Positions 44,158 through 55,834 of a stretch of 64,000 bases of DNA are shown here, one piece after another (within the stretch, counting starts at the first letter, position 1; each line of letters starts with the position of its first letter). The stretch lies in contig OZ024808.1 in NCBI GenBank assembly GCA_964017045.1, forward strand, positions 17,539,284 to 17,603,283, read 5' to 3'. This stretch comes from Omphiscola glabra. Taxonomy: Eukaryota > Mollusca > Gastropoda > Lymnaeidae. The translations under genes and the position numbers were made by a program. Under the pieces are notes generated by a model. It had not been told where the DNA came from. It did not search any database and saw only the letters and a list, made by a program, of their open reading frames with translations.

Positions 44158-44900
44158 GTACAGCTGGTCATTCAATACAGCTGGGCATTCCATACAGCTG
44201 GGCATTCAATACAGCTGGGCATTCAATACAGCTGGCCATTCAATACAGCTGGTCATTCAATACAGCTGGGCACTCAATACAGCTGGGCATTCCATACAGC
44301 TTGGCATTCAATACAGCTGGGCAGTCAATACAGCTGGGCATTCAATACAGCTGGGCATTCAATACTGCTGGGCATTCAATACAGCTGGGCATTCAATACA
44401 GCTTGGCATTAAATACAGCTGGGCATTCGATACTGCTGGGCATTCGATACAGCTGGGCATTCGATACAGCTGGGCATTCGATACAGCTGGACATTCGATA
44501 AAGCTGGGCATTCAATACAGCTGGGCATTCAATACAGCTGGGCATTCAATACAGCTGGGCATTCAATACAGCTGGGCATTCCATACAGCTGGACATTCAA
44601 TACAGCTGGGCATTCAATACAGCTGGGCATTCAATACAGCTGGGCATTCGATACTGCTGGGCATTCGATACAGCTGGGCATTCGATACAGCTGGGCATTC
44701 CATACAGCTGGGCATTCCATACAGCTGGGCATTCAATACAGCTGGGCATTCCATACAGCTGGGCATTCAATACAGCTGGGCATTCAATACAGCTGGGCAT
44801 TCAATACAGCTGGGCATTCAATACAGCTGTGCATTAGTACATCATGCCGTTCAGTACAGTTGGGCATTCAATACATCTGTGCATTTAGTAAAGCTGTGTA
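44158..44900. repeat. 17-bp minisatellite, about 43 copies
   Basis: Unit AATACAGCTGGGCATTC with A/C/G variants at the first positions (AATACAG, CATACAG, GATACAG) and ACTGCTG variants; a block with the GATACTG variant appears twice (about 44430 and 44650), suggesting a duplication of about 220 bp. Confidence 0.96.
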
Positions 44901-44904
44901 TTCG

Positions 44905-45975
44905 GTAATGCTGTGCATTATAATAATAACCGATTCACTGAGAACATCTGCGCATGTGCAAAAGCAAAAATCCAATCACTTGTAAAAAAAAATAATAATA
45001 ATAATTTCTTTCTATAACCGCCTATTTGAAAATAGTGATACCTTAAGAAACGTCCTGATAAAATCCATCAAACTGCTCCAATTAAGATGGCTTAACTGAA
45101 CAGATTTTTATTACATTGTTTTCTTGTTTCCGTTGTTGTTTTTAAGAACCATCGTAGCCCACTACAACGAACGTGCAGATTTCTCCGTGACAAAAGCATG
45201 TTCAGCCCATAAATAAATGCGTAAACCAAGACGACATTTTACAGTTATAACAATTTCAGCACAAACCATCTAAAGTATTTCTCTCGCGCGGAAATCTGCC
45301 ATCACTGAACTCTCCCTTAGCGGCAATAAGGACTTAATTAGTGACCATTTAGATTGGGTCACCGCTGGAGGAACACGCTGGTATATTTATACAGACTGGG
45401 GACCATTTTATATAAACTATGTTACTGGTTTTCTTTTGTTTTTTAATGCAATTTCGTCATAGGCCTACGTCATAAAATATCTTGTCTAAGAAAAAAAAGT
45501 TGGGGTGGGGGGGGGGCGTTTAAAAAAAACCACAATGTTTTATATACTACAAAGTCTTAAGAGTTGTATCCAATGAGAGTTGTGGAGTTGTTTCCCGTTA
45601 AGGTAAAATCTCACATTTATCATGACGTAATATGAATGGTTGACGGTCATTGAATAGATGTGAGGTAAATGGTAAATGTGATTTTTTTTTTTTTTTTTTT
45701 TGGGGGGTGGGGGTGCGTTGTTGGTTAAAGGTAGGAGAAAGTTCAGCTTGGTCTAACTACGACCATCATGTTTCATCTCAGTTAAAGTTTAGCCTTCACT
45801 CTTCAAATCTGTTCAAGTTAAATCTTCATTGTCATATCAGTTTAACAATGTCAGCTCATTGTAAATGTCATCTCGTCCGATACATCAACTCAAACACACA
45901 GAAATGTGCAATGATCCAATGATAGTTGTCTCATTAACCTAATGTTATCTTTGAATTATTATACCTCACCTCCCT
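44905..45975. other. unassigned sequence
   Basis: AT-rich with G and T runs (45508, 45682). No gene recognised. Confidence 0.5.
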
Positions 45976-45979
45976 CCGT

Positions 45980-46105
45980 AGGGGTGTGCTATCCGTAGGG
46001 AATGGTCATTGTGTGTCTGGTTGCTGTAGGGAATGGTCATTGTGTGTCTGGTTTCTGTAGGGAATGATCATTGTGAGTCTGGTTGCTGTGGGGAATGATC
46101 ATGGG
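45980..46105. repeat. 31-bp repeat, about 4 copies
   Basis: Units with GGGAATGGTCATTGTGTGTC and TGGTTGCTGTA. Confidence 0.88.
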
Positions 46106-46109
46106 GGGG

Positions 46110-47135
46110 GGGGGTGTTCTGTAAGGAATCATAATTAGGGTGTAAGGTTTTTATATCATTTCGTCATTGGGGGTCTGGTGTGTGCACTAAATAGTCATTG
46201 AGGGGACTGGTTTCTGTAACGTAATGTCGCTAGAGGTCACGGCAGTGACGGGGTCATGGAATTCACCTCATGTATGGCAAATTATCGTCACATTGTCCCA
46301 TGGGGGCGTAGGGATTTCTTTACGTTCGGTCGAGTATGAGGGTTCGAGATAACATGGGAAAGGGGTAGCGGGGGGTGGGGGGTCATCTGACCTAACGTAT
46401 AGCAGAGTCACATTTGCCTTACGTCTAGAAAAAGGTGCGTCACAGATCATGGTAAGAATCGTGGCGTCTCGTAGGGCGCAGGTACTTCATATTTAAAAGG
46501 TAAGAAATTTTATGGGGGAAAGGGGGGGGGGGAGACGTGCTCAGGTGGGCGTGTGAACCTCCCCTAGCTGAAGTGCAGAAAATAACTGGTGGGTGGGGTC
46601 TTGGTTGGGCATGGGATCGGGGAGGGGATTAAATTAACAGTATCACAAACATAGATTCAATACGTGGATCTAAATTGTCTACGTTTCAAAACCTTTACAT
46701 TTAATTTCTTCAAATCGCAACCATTTTACCCACCAATGGGTGTTGTGGAATACTTGGATATATATTTTTAAAGAGATTTATATATATATATTATATACAT
46801 GTTTGTGTGTGTTAAAGGAATACTAGGCCGTGGATATGTGTACTTTCAGTTTACTTGTGTACTCTGTCCATCATTAACAGATCCGCCTTTGACAGGTTTC
46901 CACTTCATAGGTCACCCAATGACAGGTTCCCCCCCTCAACATGTATTGACAGGACAACCATTGACAAGACACCCATGGACAAATTACCCATTCACATGTT
47001 CAGCCAATGCGTCACAAGTTACAGAATTTAAAAATGACTAAATCTTTTAAACGTGATTTTTTGTTTTTACTTTCAGTATTCCTTTATAAATCCTTTAATA
47101 TTATCTTCGCTTTTGTTTGTGGCTGGCTGGATGGC
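46110..47135. other. unassigned G-rich then AT-rich sequence
   Basis: 46110-46640 is G-rich with several runs; a short AT palindromic tract lies at 46785-46798. No gene recognised. Confidence 0.5.
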
Positions 47136-47139
47136 GACA

Positions 47140-47248
47140 TCTTCGGGCAGCTAATTGACCCACTTCCCATCAAGCTATCGAGCTGAAACTTAGCACATAG
47201 ACTCATTGCCAATGGCAAAACATTCTTTCAAAGTTTGAGCCCCAAACC
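47140..47248 (+). repeat. dispersed repeat, copy 2
   Basis: Matches the reverse complement of 28083-28190; cores CTATCGAGCTGAAACTT and GCACATAGACTC are shared. Confidence 0.75.
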
Positions 47249-47249
47249 C

Positions 47250-48550
47250 CAAAAATCAGTTTTTTTCCGGTTTTTCAAGGACAACATAAATGAAAATGCC
47301 CGATAAATGCGCTAAATGAGATTCAAAATAAAAACATTCGCAAGCGCGTAATCTTTTCTTTTCATTTTCTGAAATAGTTGGTGAAACAAATTTGCTGTGT
47401 AAAAAAGCGGTTGGTTCATTAAAATATACATATAGTTACGGAACATTATTTGTTTAATTTGCAGTTGTCAGACTTGGGGGGGGGGGGGAGAGAAAGTGAG
47501 AGAGCAGTAACTGGGATTCTTCTAAAGTGCGTTACTTGTATGCATGTTTTGTCAAATTTCTAGCCCCCCCCCCCCCCGCCTCCCCCCCTCCCCAACTGTT
47601 CGATATTATATTTTATAAAAAGATTTATTTTTAAAACAATAAGTTTTTATGGTGTTTTTTTCATTATGATCCATGGCACTAACAGGCATGAGTCATCGGC
47701 TGCTGTTCAATGAGCATGGTCAAAGAAAGAGTTGGACTTATCCTATCTTACTTCCAAGAGTGCACATGCCTATTCTTTAAAAACGTCCACTAACGATCTC
47801 TGCTGGCGTACATCTACCGAAGTTGTCTCTGCAAGCCACGAACTCACTGACCTCATGTGACACCTGGTGGTAAGAGTTGTGGAAGAGTGTGCCAGATATG
47901 TTCTTTAGATCGATCTCCATCGATTTCCACCCCCCCACCCCACCGTTCCACCGAAGTGTGACTTGCCTTGTGGTCTGGATTTGTGGAGCAATGTCCCGGG
48001 CACTTCAATGTACCGATCTCCTTCTACCCCCCCTCACCCTGCTTGTTGTTTTTTTCCAATGCTCCGATGATGCTATGTCGAGCTATTTTCGAACTTTTCA
48101 TGATAATTGTTTCATTTTAATATTTGATTTACAATTGAGAACTTTGATATAATCAACAAATAATTGATATTATTTTGCTTTCTTGAAAAAAATCAATCAA
48201 ATAATCGCTCGATAAGTCTTTGATCAATAATATCAACAGAAGATTATGATCAATTCAAAGCAGTATCTGTGCAGAAAGTTTGATATTGTCAGATGTATCA
48301 ATATGTGTTTGTCGTATTGAATTATATTTTTATATTTTTTTTGTCTGTCCCATAACATTATCTGTAAATATTGGATTGTCTTTTGTATGCACATATTGTA
48401 TTGTCTTTAAATGTATCTTATATGTACATTTAGAGCTATTTGTTAGTATGACAAATCATCACATTTGACATGTATTGTACATATACCATTGTCTTTACTT
48501 ATATTAATCTGTATATATATAATTATGCTTACAAAAGCATTGTAAAAAAC
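47250..48550. other. unassigned sequence
   Basis: G run near 47478 and C runs near 47564-47590; no gene recognised. Confidence 0.5.
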
Positions 48551-48552
48551 AA

Positions 48553-48960
48553 TCACTAACAGGCCCATGCTTGTGACATCAATCACTAATAGGATCATGC
48601 TTGTGACATCAATCACTAACAGGATCATGCTTGTGACATCAATCACTAACAGGATCATGCTTGTGACATCAATCACTAACAGGGTCATGCTTGTGACATC
48701 AATCACTAACAGGATCATGCTTGTGACATCAATCACTAACAGGATCATGATTGTGACATCAATCACTAACAGGATCATGCTTGTGACATCAATCACTAAC
48801 AGTGCCATGCTTGTAACACTAATCACTAACATGGCCATGTTTGTAGCACCAGTCACTTACAGGAACTTGTTTTAACACCAATCACTAACAGGAGCATGTA
48901 ACACCAATCACTAATAGGACCATGCTTGTAACACTAATCACCAACAGAGCCATAGAAACA
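48553..48960. repeat. 30-bp minisatellite, about 13 copies
   Basis: Unit CTTGTGACATCAATCACTAA then CAGGATCATG; near-perfect to 48800, degenerate to 48960. Open frames on both strands follow from the 30-bp period. Confidence 0.96.
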
Positions 48961-49365
48961 ACCCAGGAAGATAAGCTTGGTGTCTGCTCTTTTGAGACCC
49001 TCTGATCCAGATTGTCTCCTAAACCCACGCGTGCCTTTTTGAAAATAACGGGGTCAATTATTTTTTTATATTCTTTCAATACATTCTTTCTTGTAGCTCT
49101 ATATTGCAATGATAAACCTCGTCTCACCCAAAGTTACACATGTTATTCGTACTGAATATTGCAAACTAAAACAAACAACACAAAAAAAACAAAAATGTAA
49201 TGCCTAAAAATCCTATTTGTTGCACGATCCTCCATTCATAATAAAATTTAAACAACGCTACTTCAACCCTTGGGTGTCTGCTATGTAATATTGTGTACAA
49301 GTGTAGATTTTTTTTTTCCTATCTTTTATTTCATATACATGTTGTTGTTTTTTAAATCCTAATAC
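48961..49365. other. unassigned AT-rich sequence
   Basis: No gene or repeat recognised; lies just upstream of the intermediate-filament gene. Confidence 0.5.
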
Positions 49366-49369
49366 CTCC

Positions 49370-49615
49370 ACTGGGGCGAGACTTGACTAAGCAGAACTAG
49401 CGAAACAGGTTTTTCTGCAGCCCTCTTGTGCCGGCCGGTAGTGAGGCTCGCCGGGTTGGAGAGCAGCAGCAGCTGGATATATCGTCTGCCGCAAAAGGTT
49501 GACAGTCGCACTCCGCAAGTCGCTTTCTGTGAGCTCGTTACTCCCCCTTCTTTCCACGTCAGTTCTATTCGCTAACTTGCCGGCCGGCTAGCTAGCAAAT
49601 ATCAACTGTACGGTT
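49370..49615 (+). promoter_or_regulatory. candidate promoter/5' UTR exon of the intermediate-filament gene
   Basis: About 245 bp of GC-rich sequence in AT-rich surroundings, 170-410 bp before the splice acceptor of the coding exon. GCCGGCCGG occurs twice (49430-49438, 49580-49588). A non-coding first exon would have to lie here or upstream, since the coding exon begins with an acceptor. The exact transcription start and donor are not identifiable by eye. Confidence 0.35.
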
Positions 49616-49754
49616 TTACTGTATGCTTAAGGATAGAACATTGATCTGTTTTACTTACTAATATTAAATTAACAACGAAGTGTTATATTTTTAAAACAAG
49701 TATTTATTTAAAGTGTGCAATTTTCTTATTTTGTTGTGAAATATTTTGCATTGA

Positions 49755-49780
49755 TTTCTGTTTTGTTTTCTTTTTCAAAG
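49755..49780 (+). other. splice acceptor of the intermediate-filament coding exon
   Basis: T-rich tract ending TTTTTCAAAG, with the exon starting GAATTAGACACC at 49781. It implies an upstream 5' UTR exon. Confidence 0.7.
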
Positions 49781-49862
49781 GAATTAGACACCGGAAATCA
49801 GTTTTTTCTGTTAATTTGGACATTTTCCTAACGACTAATCCTCCCACCGAAACACCACCACC

Positions 49863-50341
49863 ATGCAGAAAGGAGCGAAAATTGAGGACGAAGGCCGCCA
49901 GAGCCGCATTCAGTCCAGAAACTTCATCATCCAACGTTCTGACCCACGCAGCCGAGGCTCCTCCGTGTACAACTCCAGGTCCAGCAGCTACAATGTCCGC
50001 AGCTCGATCTCCCCCGGGGTCTACCAGCAGCTGTCCAGCTCTGGAATCACCGACTTCAAGGGAAACCGCGAGAAGGAAAAGCGCGAGATGCAGAACCTGA
50101 ACGAGCGTCTGGCCAGCTACATCGAGAAGGTCCACTTCCTCGACGCCCAGGTCAAGAAACTCGAGGCCGAGAACGAGGCTCTGAGGAACAGGAAGGTCGA
50201 AGACCTCCAGCCCATCAGAGACGCCTACGAGAACGAGCTCCGACAGGCCCGTAAAGTCATCGACGAGTTGGCATCCTCCAAGGGCGTGGCCGAGGGAAAG
50301 CTCGCTGGACTCCAGGATGAGATTGGTAGCCTGCGTGAACT
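49863..50341 (+). CDS. cytoplasmic intermediate-filament protein, first coding exon
   Basis: 159 codons plus 2 nt, ending at a consensus donor (AACT|GTAAGT at 50342), so the protein continues in an exon outside the window. Residues 1-65 form a Ser/Arg-rich head ([14 protein letters not shown]). From about 72, [19 protein letters not shown] with [18 protein letters not shown] (to about 108) is the coil 1A helix-initiation motif that defines intermediate filaments. After a short linker, heptad-rich sequence from about 113 begins coil 1B. The protein assembles into cytoplasmic filaments through coiled-coil dimers. Resemblance is to mollusc non-neuronal IF and RGP51-type proteins. The start is the first ATG after an in-frame stop, with ACCACCATGC context. 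Codons are rich in G/C at third positions, unlike the flanks, as expected of a real exon. Confidence 0.96.
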
Positions 50342-50410
50342 GTAAGTGGCATTTTTTATTATTACCTCCCTTAATTTAATGAAAAGAGGCCACCTTTCGT
50401 ACCTCCTACA

Positions 50411-50498
50411 CAGTGCCGTATTATCCATAAGGCTGACTAGGCTGAAACCTAGGGGCCCATCAAGAGCAGGGGCCCTGTCATGTGTTAATACGGCACTG
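50411..50498. mobile_element. 88-bp hAT-like MITE in the intron
   Basis: Ends CAGTGCCGTATTA and TAATACGGCACTG are perfect 13-bp inverted repeats. Flanks CTCCTACA and CTTCTATG agree at 5 of 8 positions. The interior contains AGGGGCCC and GGGGCCCT, echoing the element at 7733-7917. Confidence 0.78.
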
Positions 50499-50499
50499 C

Positions 50500-51712
50500 T
50501 TCTATGTTCTTTTTAAAGACGTGAGCAAATCTCTTCATTTCCCCCCTCCCTCCCACCCCCTCCATCCCTCCAACCTCTCAGACGCTATGTATCTTATATT
50601 GTCATAGACAGGGATTTCAATAGCTTTGTTGTCTAAACCATACCCCCGGCTTTGCTTACTTATTTGCGCTTACACTATTCAATCATGATTGACTTAAACG
50701 TCATATGCACGTCATATTGGGGTTACTTAATTGAAGATTTTTTTTTTAAAAACTCAAAACAAGAGTTCGAGGTCAGGGGTAAGAGGTCACATTCCTTTGG
50801 CCTGCAGTCTTATTAGGGCCGAATCCTAGCTGTGGGTTTTCTAACGGCCCTCCCGAACGTGTCTATCCAGCAGAGCCTGGCCACGCCCTTAACGTCACTG
50901 ATATCCTGGTTGGATTATCGGCTAGAGCAGAGGTGCGTGATTTATCACCTGAAATTGGTTTGCAAGCCGGCTTTAAGTTAATACACCAACCCCCCCCCCC
51001 CACGCCCCCACACACACATGACACGGATTGAAACAAATTAAGTTTTAATTGTCATTTAATGACATGTCTGTAATAATTCTGTGTTCATAAATAGCCCATT
51101 TAAGTTTTTAAGATTTCAGAATACGAAAAAAAAATAATTCCTCATTGATCGGGTCAAATGCCGATAGAACCGTAACCAACCTCTGACCTCATCAACCTCT
51201 GACCTCCGCCGTGTCTCCACGCGCGTCTAATTGAGTAAACTCTCCAATCCCACGACGCGGAATCTTTTGATTCTTCCCAAACAGCTGCCCCTAGTAGTGG
51301 TGCTTGCTTTCCGACAATCTCTAATCTCTAACAGAGCCTACACTATCTTTTTACATAAAATGTCTGCTTGTTATGTTTACCCTGCATAGGGACTTCTTTT
51401 TTTTTAATTACCGTAGGCACCCCGATTCTGTTATGCTTACCGCTATAATGAACATGACACTATCATAGTTTGGCGACACTTATCGTATTGTGCTTATTGC
51501 TGTGAGACGGTCGTGTCCTTCCTTTGATAGCGGGAATAGTAATTAGCGGGCCTCAACTCCAGAGTGGGGGGGGGGGGGTGACAAGTCACTGGCTTGTACG
51601 AAGTGTGTAGTTGAGAGGTACGTGGTGGTAAGAGGTGGAACGGTGAAAAAGGGGGGGGGTGGTAAAATATGAAATAGGTAATAGTTTTGCCCTTCGTCGT
51701 CCCCCAACTCAA
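50500..51712. other. unassigned intronic sequence
   Basis: C/G runs at about 50990 and 51568; nothing else recognised. Confidence 0.5.
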
Positions 51713-51714
51713 TG

Positions 51715-51875
51715 CACAGTCCATGTTACCAGGTAGACACAGTCCATGTTACCAGGTAGACACAGTCCATGCTACCAGGTAGACACAGTCCATGTTACCA
51801 GGTAGACACAGTCCATGCTACCAGGTAGACACAGTCCATGCTACCAGGTAGACACAGTCCATGCTACCAGGTAGA
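51715..51875. repeat. 23-bp minisatellite, 7 copies
   Basis: Unit AGTCCATGTTACCAGGTAGA plus CAC, with a GTTACC/GCTACC variant. Confidence 0.96.
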
Positions 51876-51879
51876 TGTC

Positions 51880-52900
51880 CAATTTGTTGGTTTGCTAGGT
51901 TAGTTTTGTTTATTTTCAAAATGAGCCTCAGCTCCCCCAACCCCCCTCCTTACCGCATAAAAAAATGACGTAGAAGGCAACAAACTCAAAAAAATGCCAC
52001 GTCATGCAAATTATCGCCCTTGACTGGGTAAGGTTCTAGACTGAAATGTTATCCGTGGATTTATCTCATTGGTTGCCCCCCCCCCCCCCACTCCGCACTT
52101 TCCCAATCCCCGGCGTCTCCAGTACGGGTACTTCCAGAGTCACGTGATAGGTGTACCCATATTAAGGCATGCTCAAGGTGCCGTAACAGGTAGACCTCGC
52201 TTGGATTTTCTCGGCGCGGCGGCGTCTCACTCTGCCGGCTTGCAGGGAACCGCTGCTTGGAGTTGACACAAGAGAGTGTCCTTGGAAATTGTAATCCTTG
52301 GTTGTGAATTAAGGCGCACATCCACAGTAGCCGTATTTCAATTTTAAGAGAAATAATAACACTACACGGGGCCCTAGGGGCCAAAGCCAAAGGGCCTTCG
52401 CTGCCTTGGTTCGGCTAGGCTACAAGAAATTAAGAAATTAAGTTCATATGACGCGTGCAGATTTAAAATCAGGCTTTGGTATTATGTTATTCGAAGATTG
52501 GACTTGAAATTGATTATCGATTAAGTTGTGCGCGTCACTCTTGCACTTACCTACAGTGGTACTTGTAAGACGTTGGTTTTGTTTTTCCTTAATTAATTCT
52601 TTCAACACAGCAATAAACGGAGACAGTTTTAATTCATGTGATTAAGCCGCGGTCGTCGTCGTCACAGGGGGGCTGGGGGGAAGCAATTGCTGGGGGTAAG
52701 CAATTGCTTCCAATCTGAGTCGGGGTGGGAAGGGGGGGATTTTGAACCCAGTCCCCCTTCCTCCTCCCACCCCACCCCCCGTGTGCCTTTTGAATTTCTC
52801 CAGGTAACAAAATTAATATGGGAAAGAAAATATTTACTCCTTTATTTTTGGGCGATTATTAGGAGTAAAAAGAAAGTCTCTAAAAATTGTCAGGCTTTTG
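51880..52900. other. unassigned intronic sequence
   Basis: C run at about 52077-52089 and TCACGTGA at 52140-52147. Opposed frames at 52061-52390 have no known domain. Confidence 0.5.
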
Positions 52901-52904
52901 ACCG

Positions 52905-52965
52905 CACAGCCGCACACCCGCATAGCCGCACAGCCGCACAGCCGCATAGCCGCACAGCCGCGCCG
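52905..52965. repeat. CGCACAGC short repeat
   Basis: About seven copies of an 8-bp CGCACAGC/CGCATAGC unit. Confidence 0.88.
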
Positions 52966-53186
52966 ACCTTGGAACAATCAATGAATTTTAAGAATTAAAA
53001 CCAAAAGGGAAAAAAATGACTTTATAATAGTTTCAATGTTTTTAATGTACAATTGTGTAGGCCTAGTGCCAATTTTCATCATAGCGAAGTCCTGAATGAA
53101 ACACCACTACCACAACTGACCCCTACACACACACAAATTACAAAGTCCTTGGTCGGTGGGGGTGTAGGGGGTATATATATATATAT

Positions 53187-53592
53187 CAACTATCACAGCC
53201 TTCAAAACTGCACTCAAAACATATCTCTTTAAACTCTACTGCCCCGACTGATTCCCCACATCTGACCGATAAATTCTGCTGCTGGCCGCCGTCCATGGCT
53301 TGTCATGTCAAATTTCTGGTGTGGATGGGGTGAATATGCATTAGATTTTGTTTTGTCTCTATACAGCTGTTCTTTATTACATACATGTATTTTATTTTAT
53401 TGTCACTATTATGTCTCTTTTTCTAATATTTTTATGTACAGCGCTGTGAGCCGAGCCCTGGGCTGGGGTACCTTGTATGTACAGCGCTGTGAGCCCAGCC
53501 CTGGGCTGTGGTACCTTGTATGTACAGCGCGGTGAGCCTAGCCCTGGGCTGGGGTACCGCGCTATATAAGACAACAAATAATAATAATAATT
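53187..53592 (+). mobile_element. LINE 3' end with 43-bp terminal repeats
   Basis: Opens with a remnant of the pol C-terminus (ACTGCACTCAAAACATATCT, reading like a KTYLF motif, then TTTAAACTCTACTGCCCCGA), which parallels the end of the LINE at 15441-16750. A 3' UTR follows, then three copies of a 43-bp unit TGTACAGCGCTGTGAGCCCA-type (from 53435, 53478, 53521), and an AATAATAAT tail. Strongly 5'-truncated. Confidence 0.75.
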
Positions 53593-53599
53593 AACCCAA

Positions 53600-55105
53600 C
53601 CATAGAAAAAGATACATTTTAAAATCCCCATTCATTTTCATAATCACTGTAATCCTGATTCCCAAACCGTGGACCGCGACACCAGACTGAGCCTCGAGGA
53701 ATTGTTTCCACTGTATCGCCGGAAATGAACGAGAAGAATGATGGTTGGAAAGAAATGTTTATTTCGGTGAATCGATGTCCAAATAAATTGAACATTTTCA
53801 GTGATCCTCGATCTTTTTAGCTCAGATTTGCCACTTAAAGTTTTATGTGTAATGTACTGGATCACTGGATCATTTCACTTTTCTGACACGGGGGGATCGC
53901 AAGTTACTTTGATGCTAATAGAATAAGGTCACGACTCAGAAATAGAAGAAGAAAAAAAGATGGGAGCATTTGGCCTACTAAGAAAGAAAGAAAAAAATAT
54001 GTACCTATCGGAAACTTGTTGATTTGAATTTACGTCAAAAATGTGGGTCAGTTGTCAAATTTCACAACAGGCGAAGCGCCGTGAATGGAACACTACCAAA
54101 TAAGGCAATGTTAACGTGGGGGGGACAACTCTACCTTGAAAACTAGGACGAGTCCAGGGGTGCTTCAATATGATAAGAAATACATTTTTTTTTAAAAATA
54201 TTATTAACACTTGCCACGACAGGTAAAAATCGTGTCACGCTTCGCTGACCTCAGCCCGTTCTTCCACTTCACCCCCCCCCCCCCCATAGTCTCGTTCCGC
54301 ACAAAACCGTCACGGGATCATATACGGGGTGAACCGGCCTGTGAAGTGACTGCCATTATTGAGCTCCAGTGACGTGTCGTGGCTGGATGGGGGTAAAGGT
54401 CAAAGGATTCCCTGACAACTCTCCGAGATTAATCCCCGTGGGTTGGGTGTCAGAGGGGCGTACAAGAGATTTATTCAAAGGGGTTTTGCCGGTCCGTAGC
54501 CTGCCACTCCCCCCCCCCACACCCATCCCAAAACTTCGTTTTGACATAGAGGGTGGGGAAAAACTAAGAGAATATAAACAAAAATTTTTTTTTTAAAAAA
54601 CAGTAAGGGGGCAGCGGTAGTATATCTCCTGGTGGTCTGTCATAGCAAAACAAATTGAGAAGCACTGACTACTGAATTATTTTTTGGTTGCTAGGGGTGG
54701 GGAGTCACAACGTGTAATAGTAAAAAAAAAAATATATTTAGGACAGTGATTCTCAAATTGAAGTTGATGCTCCTTTTGAAAAGCTGTTCAAGTTTTTAAA
54801 AGATGAATACATAATTATAAAATGTTTGCACAATTTCTTGTTTTTTTTACGCCGAGCATCCCGTATTCATTACATGAAGCACGAGGTCGAAGACTCGTGT
54901 ATCTCATTTCATATCATTAGGGCACACACGGGCTGTTGGCAACGAGTCGTTTGAGATTCATCTCAAACCGGGTCAAGGGCAATATTCAGAACTGTCAAGG
55001 TCGATATGTGCAGTCAGCTTTCTTAAAATTCCCTGAAGCTCTTTCACAGGTTTTCTGCACATGGCGACCCCAAGAAACTTTTTAGAACATGCTAATTTTT
55101 AACTT
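53600..55105. other. unassigned intronic sequence with hAT-like termini
   Basis: CTGATTCCCAAACCGTGGAC (about 53655) and CAGTGATTCTCAAATTG (54744) look like hAT left ends, and TTGAGAAGCACTG (54654) like a right end, but no complete element can be delimited. C run at about 54271. Confidence 0.35.
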
Positions 55106-55109
55106 AAAT

Positions 55110-55205
55110 CATTCCCACGCACTGGTGCGCATATTTTCACGCACTGGTGCGCATATTTCCACGCATTGGTGCGCATATTTTCACGCGCTGGTGCGCATCT
55201 CTCAT
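55110..55205. repeat. 23-bp repeat, 4 copies
   Basis: Units CACGCACTGGTGCGCATATT plus TTC. Confidence 0.93.
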
Positions 55206-55209
55206 ACCG

Positions 55210-55610
55210 CTGTTGCGTACTTTCGCAACCAGTTTTCGTCATGAAATTATACCCCATCCAACCGTCCAACATCCGGGCGTTGAAAAGTCTCATTTAAAAA
55301 AAAAAGATTATTGTTTGGGTGTGTGCAGCACACCATGACACCAGACACGTGAATGACGGTCTGGCACTGAGCTATTCAAAAGATTAGCTCACCCCGTTGA
55401 AGGTTGTAAGGTTGGCTGCTGTTTCCGGTTGTTTGCTGGGCTAAGTGGGTTGGAAAATGTCATTCATATTTTCAGAACGAATTCGCCGCTGATTAATGTC
55501 ATTAGTTTGAAATGCCTTTATTTTTATATATATTTTTTAAAAATTTCGGCTCCATTGAAATGTTGCCGAAAATGCTACCGCTGGTGATTACTTCTTAATA
55601 CATCACTCTG
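55210..55610. other. unassigned intronic sequence
   Basis: Nothing recognised. Confidence 0.5.
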
Positions 55611-55614
55611 ATGC

Positions 55615-55832
55615 GCACATGTGCGTTAGCTGTGCGTGTGCAATAGCTGTGCGTGTGCATTAGTTGTACGTGTGCATTAGTTTTGCGGTGCGTTAGTTGT
55701 ACTGTGCGTTAGCTGTGCGTGTGCATTAGATGTACCTGTGCATTAGCTGTACGGGTGCATTAGCTATAGATGAGCATTAGCTATACATGTGCATTAGCTA
55801 TAAAGGTGCTTAAGCTATACAGGTGCACCTTT
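55615..55832. repeat. about 16-bp GTGCATTAGCTGTACG-type repeat
   Basis: About 14 degenerate copies. Confidence 0.88.
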
Positions 55833-55834
55833 AC

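Noticed and set aside
49704..50135. 143-codon - strand frame over the intermediate-filament exon
   Set aside because: Shadow of the + strand coding exon.
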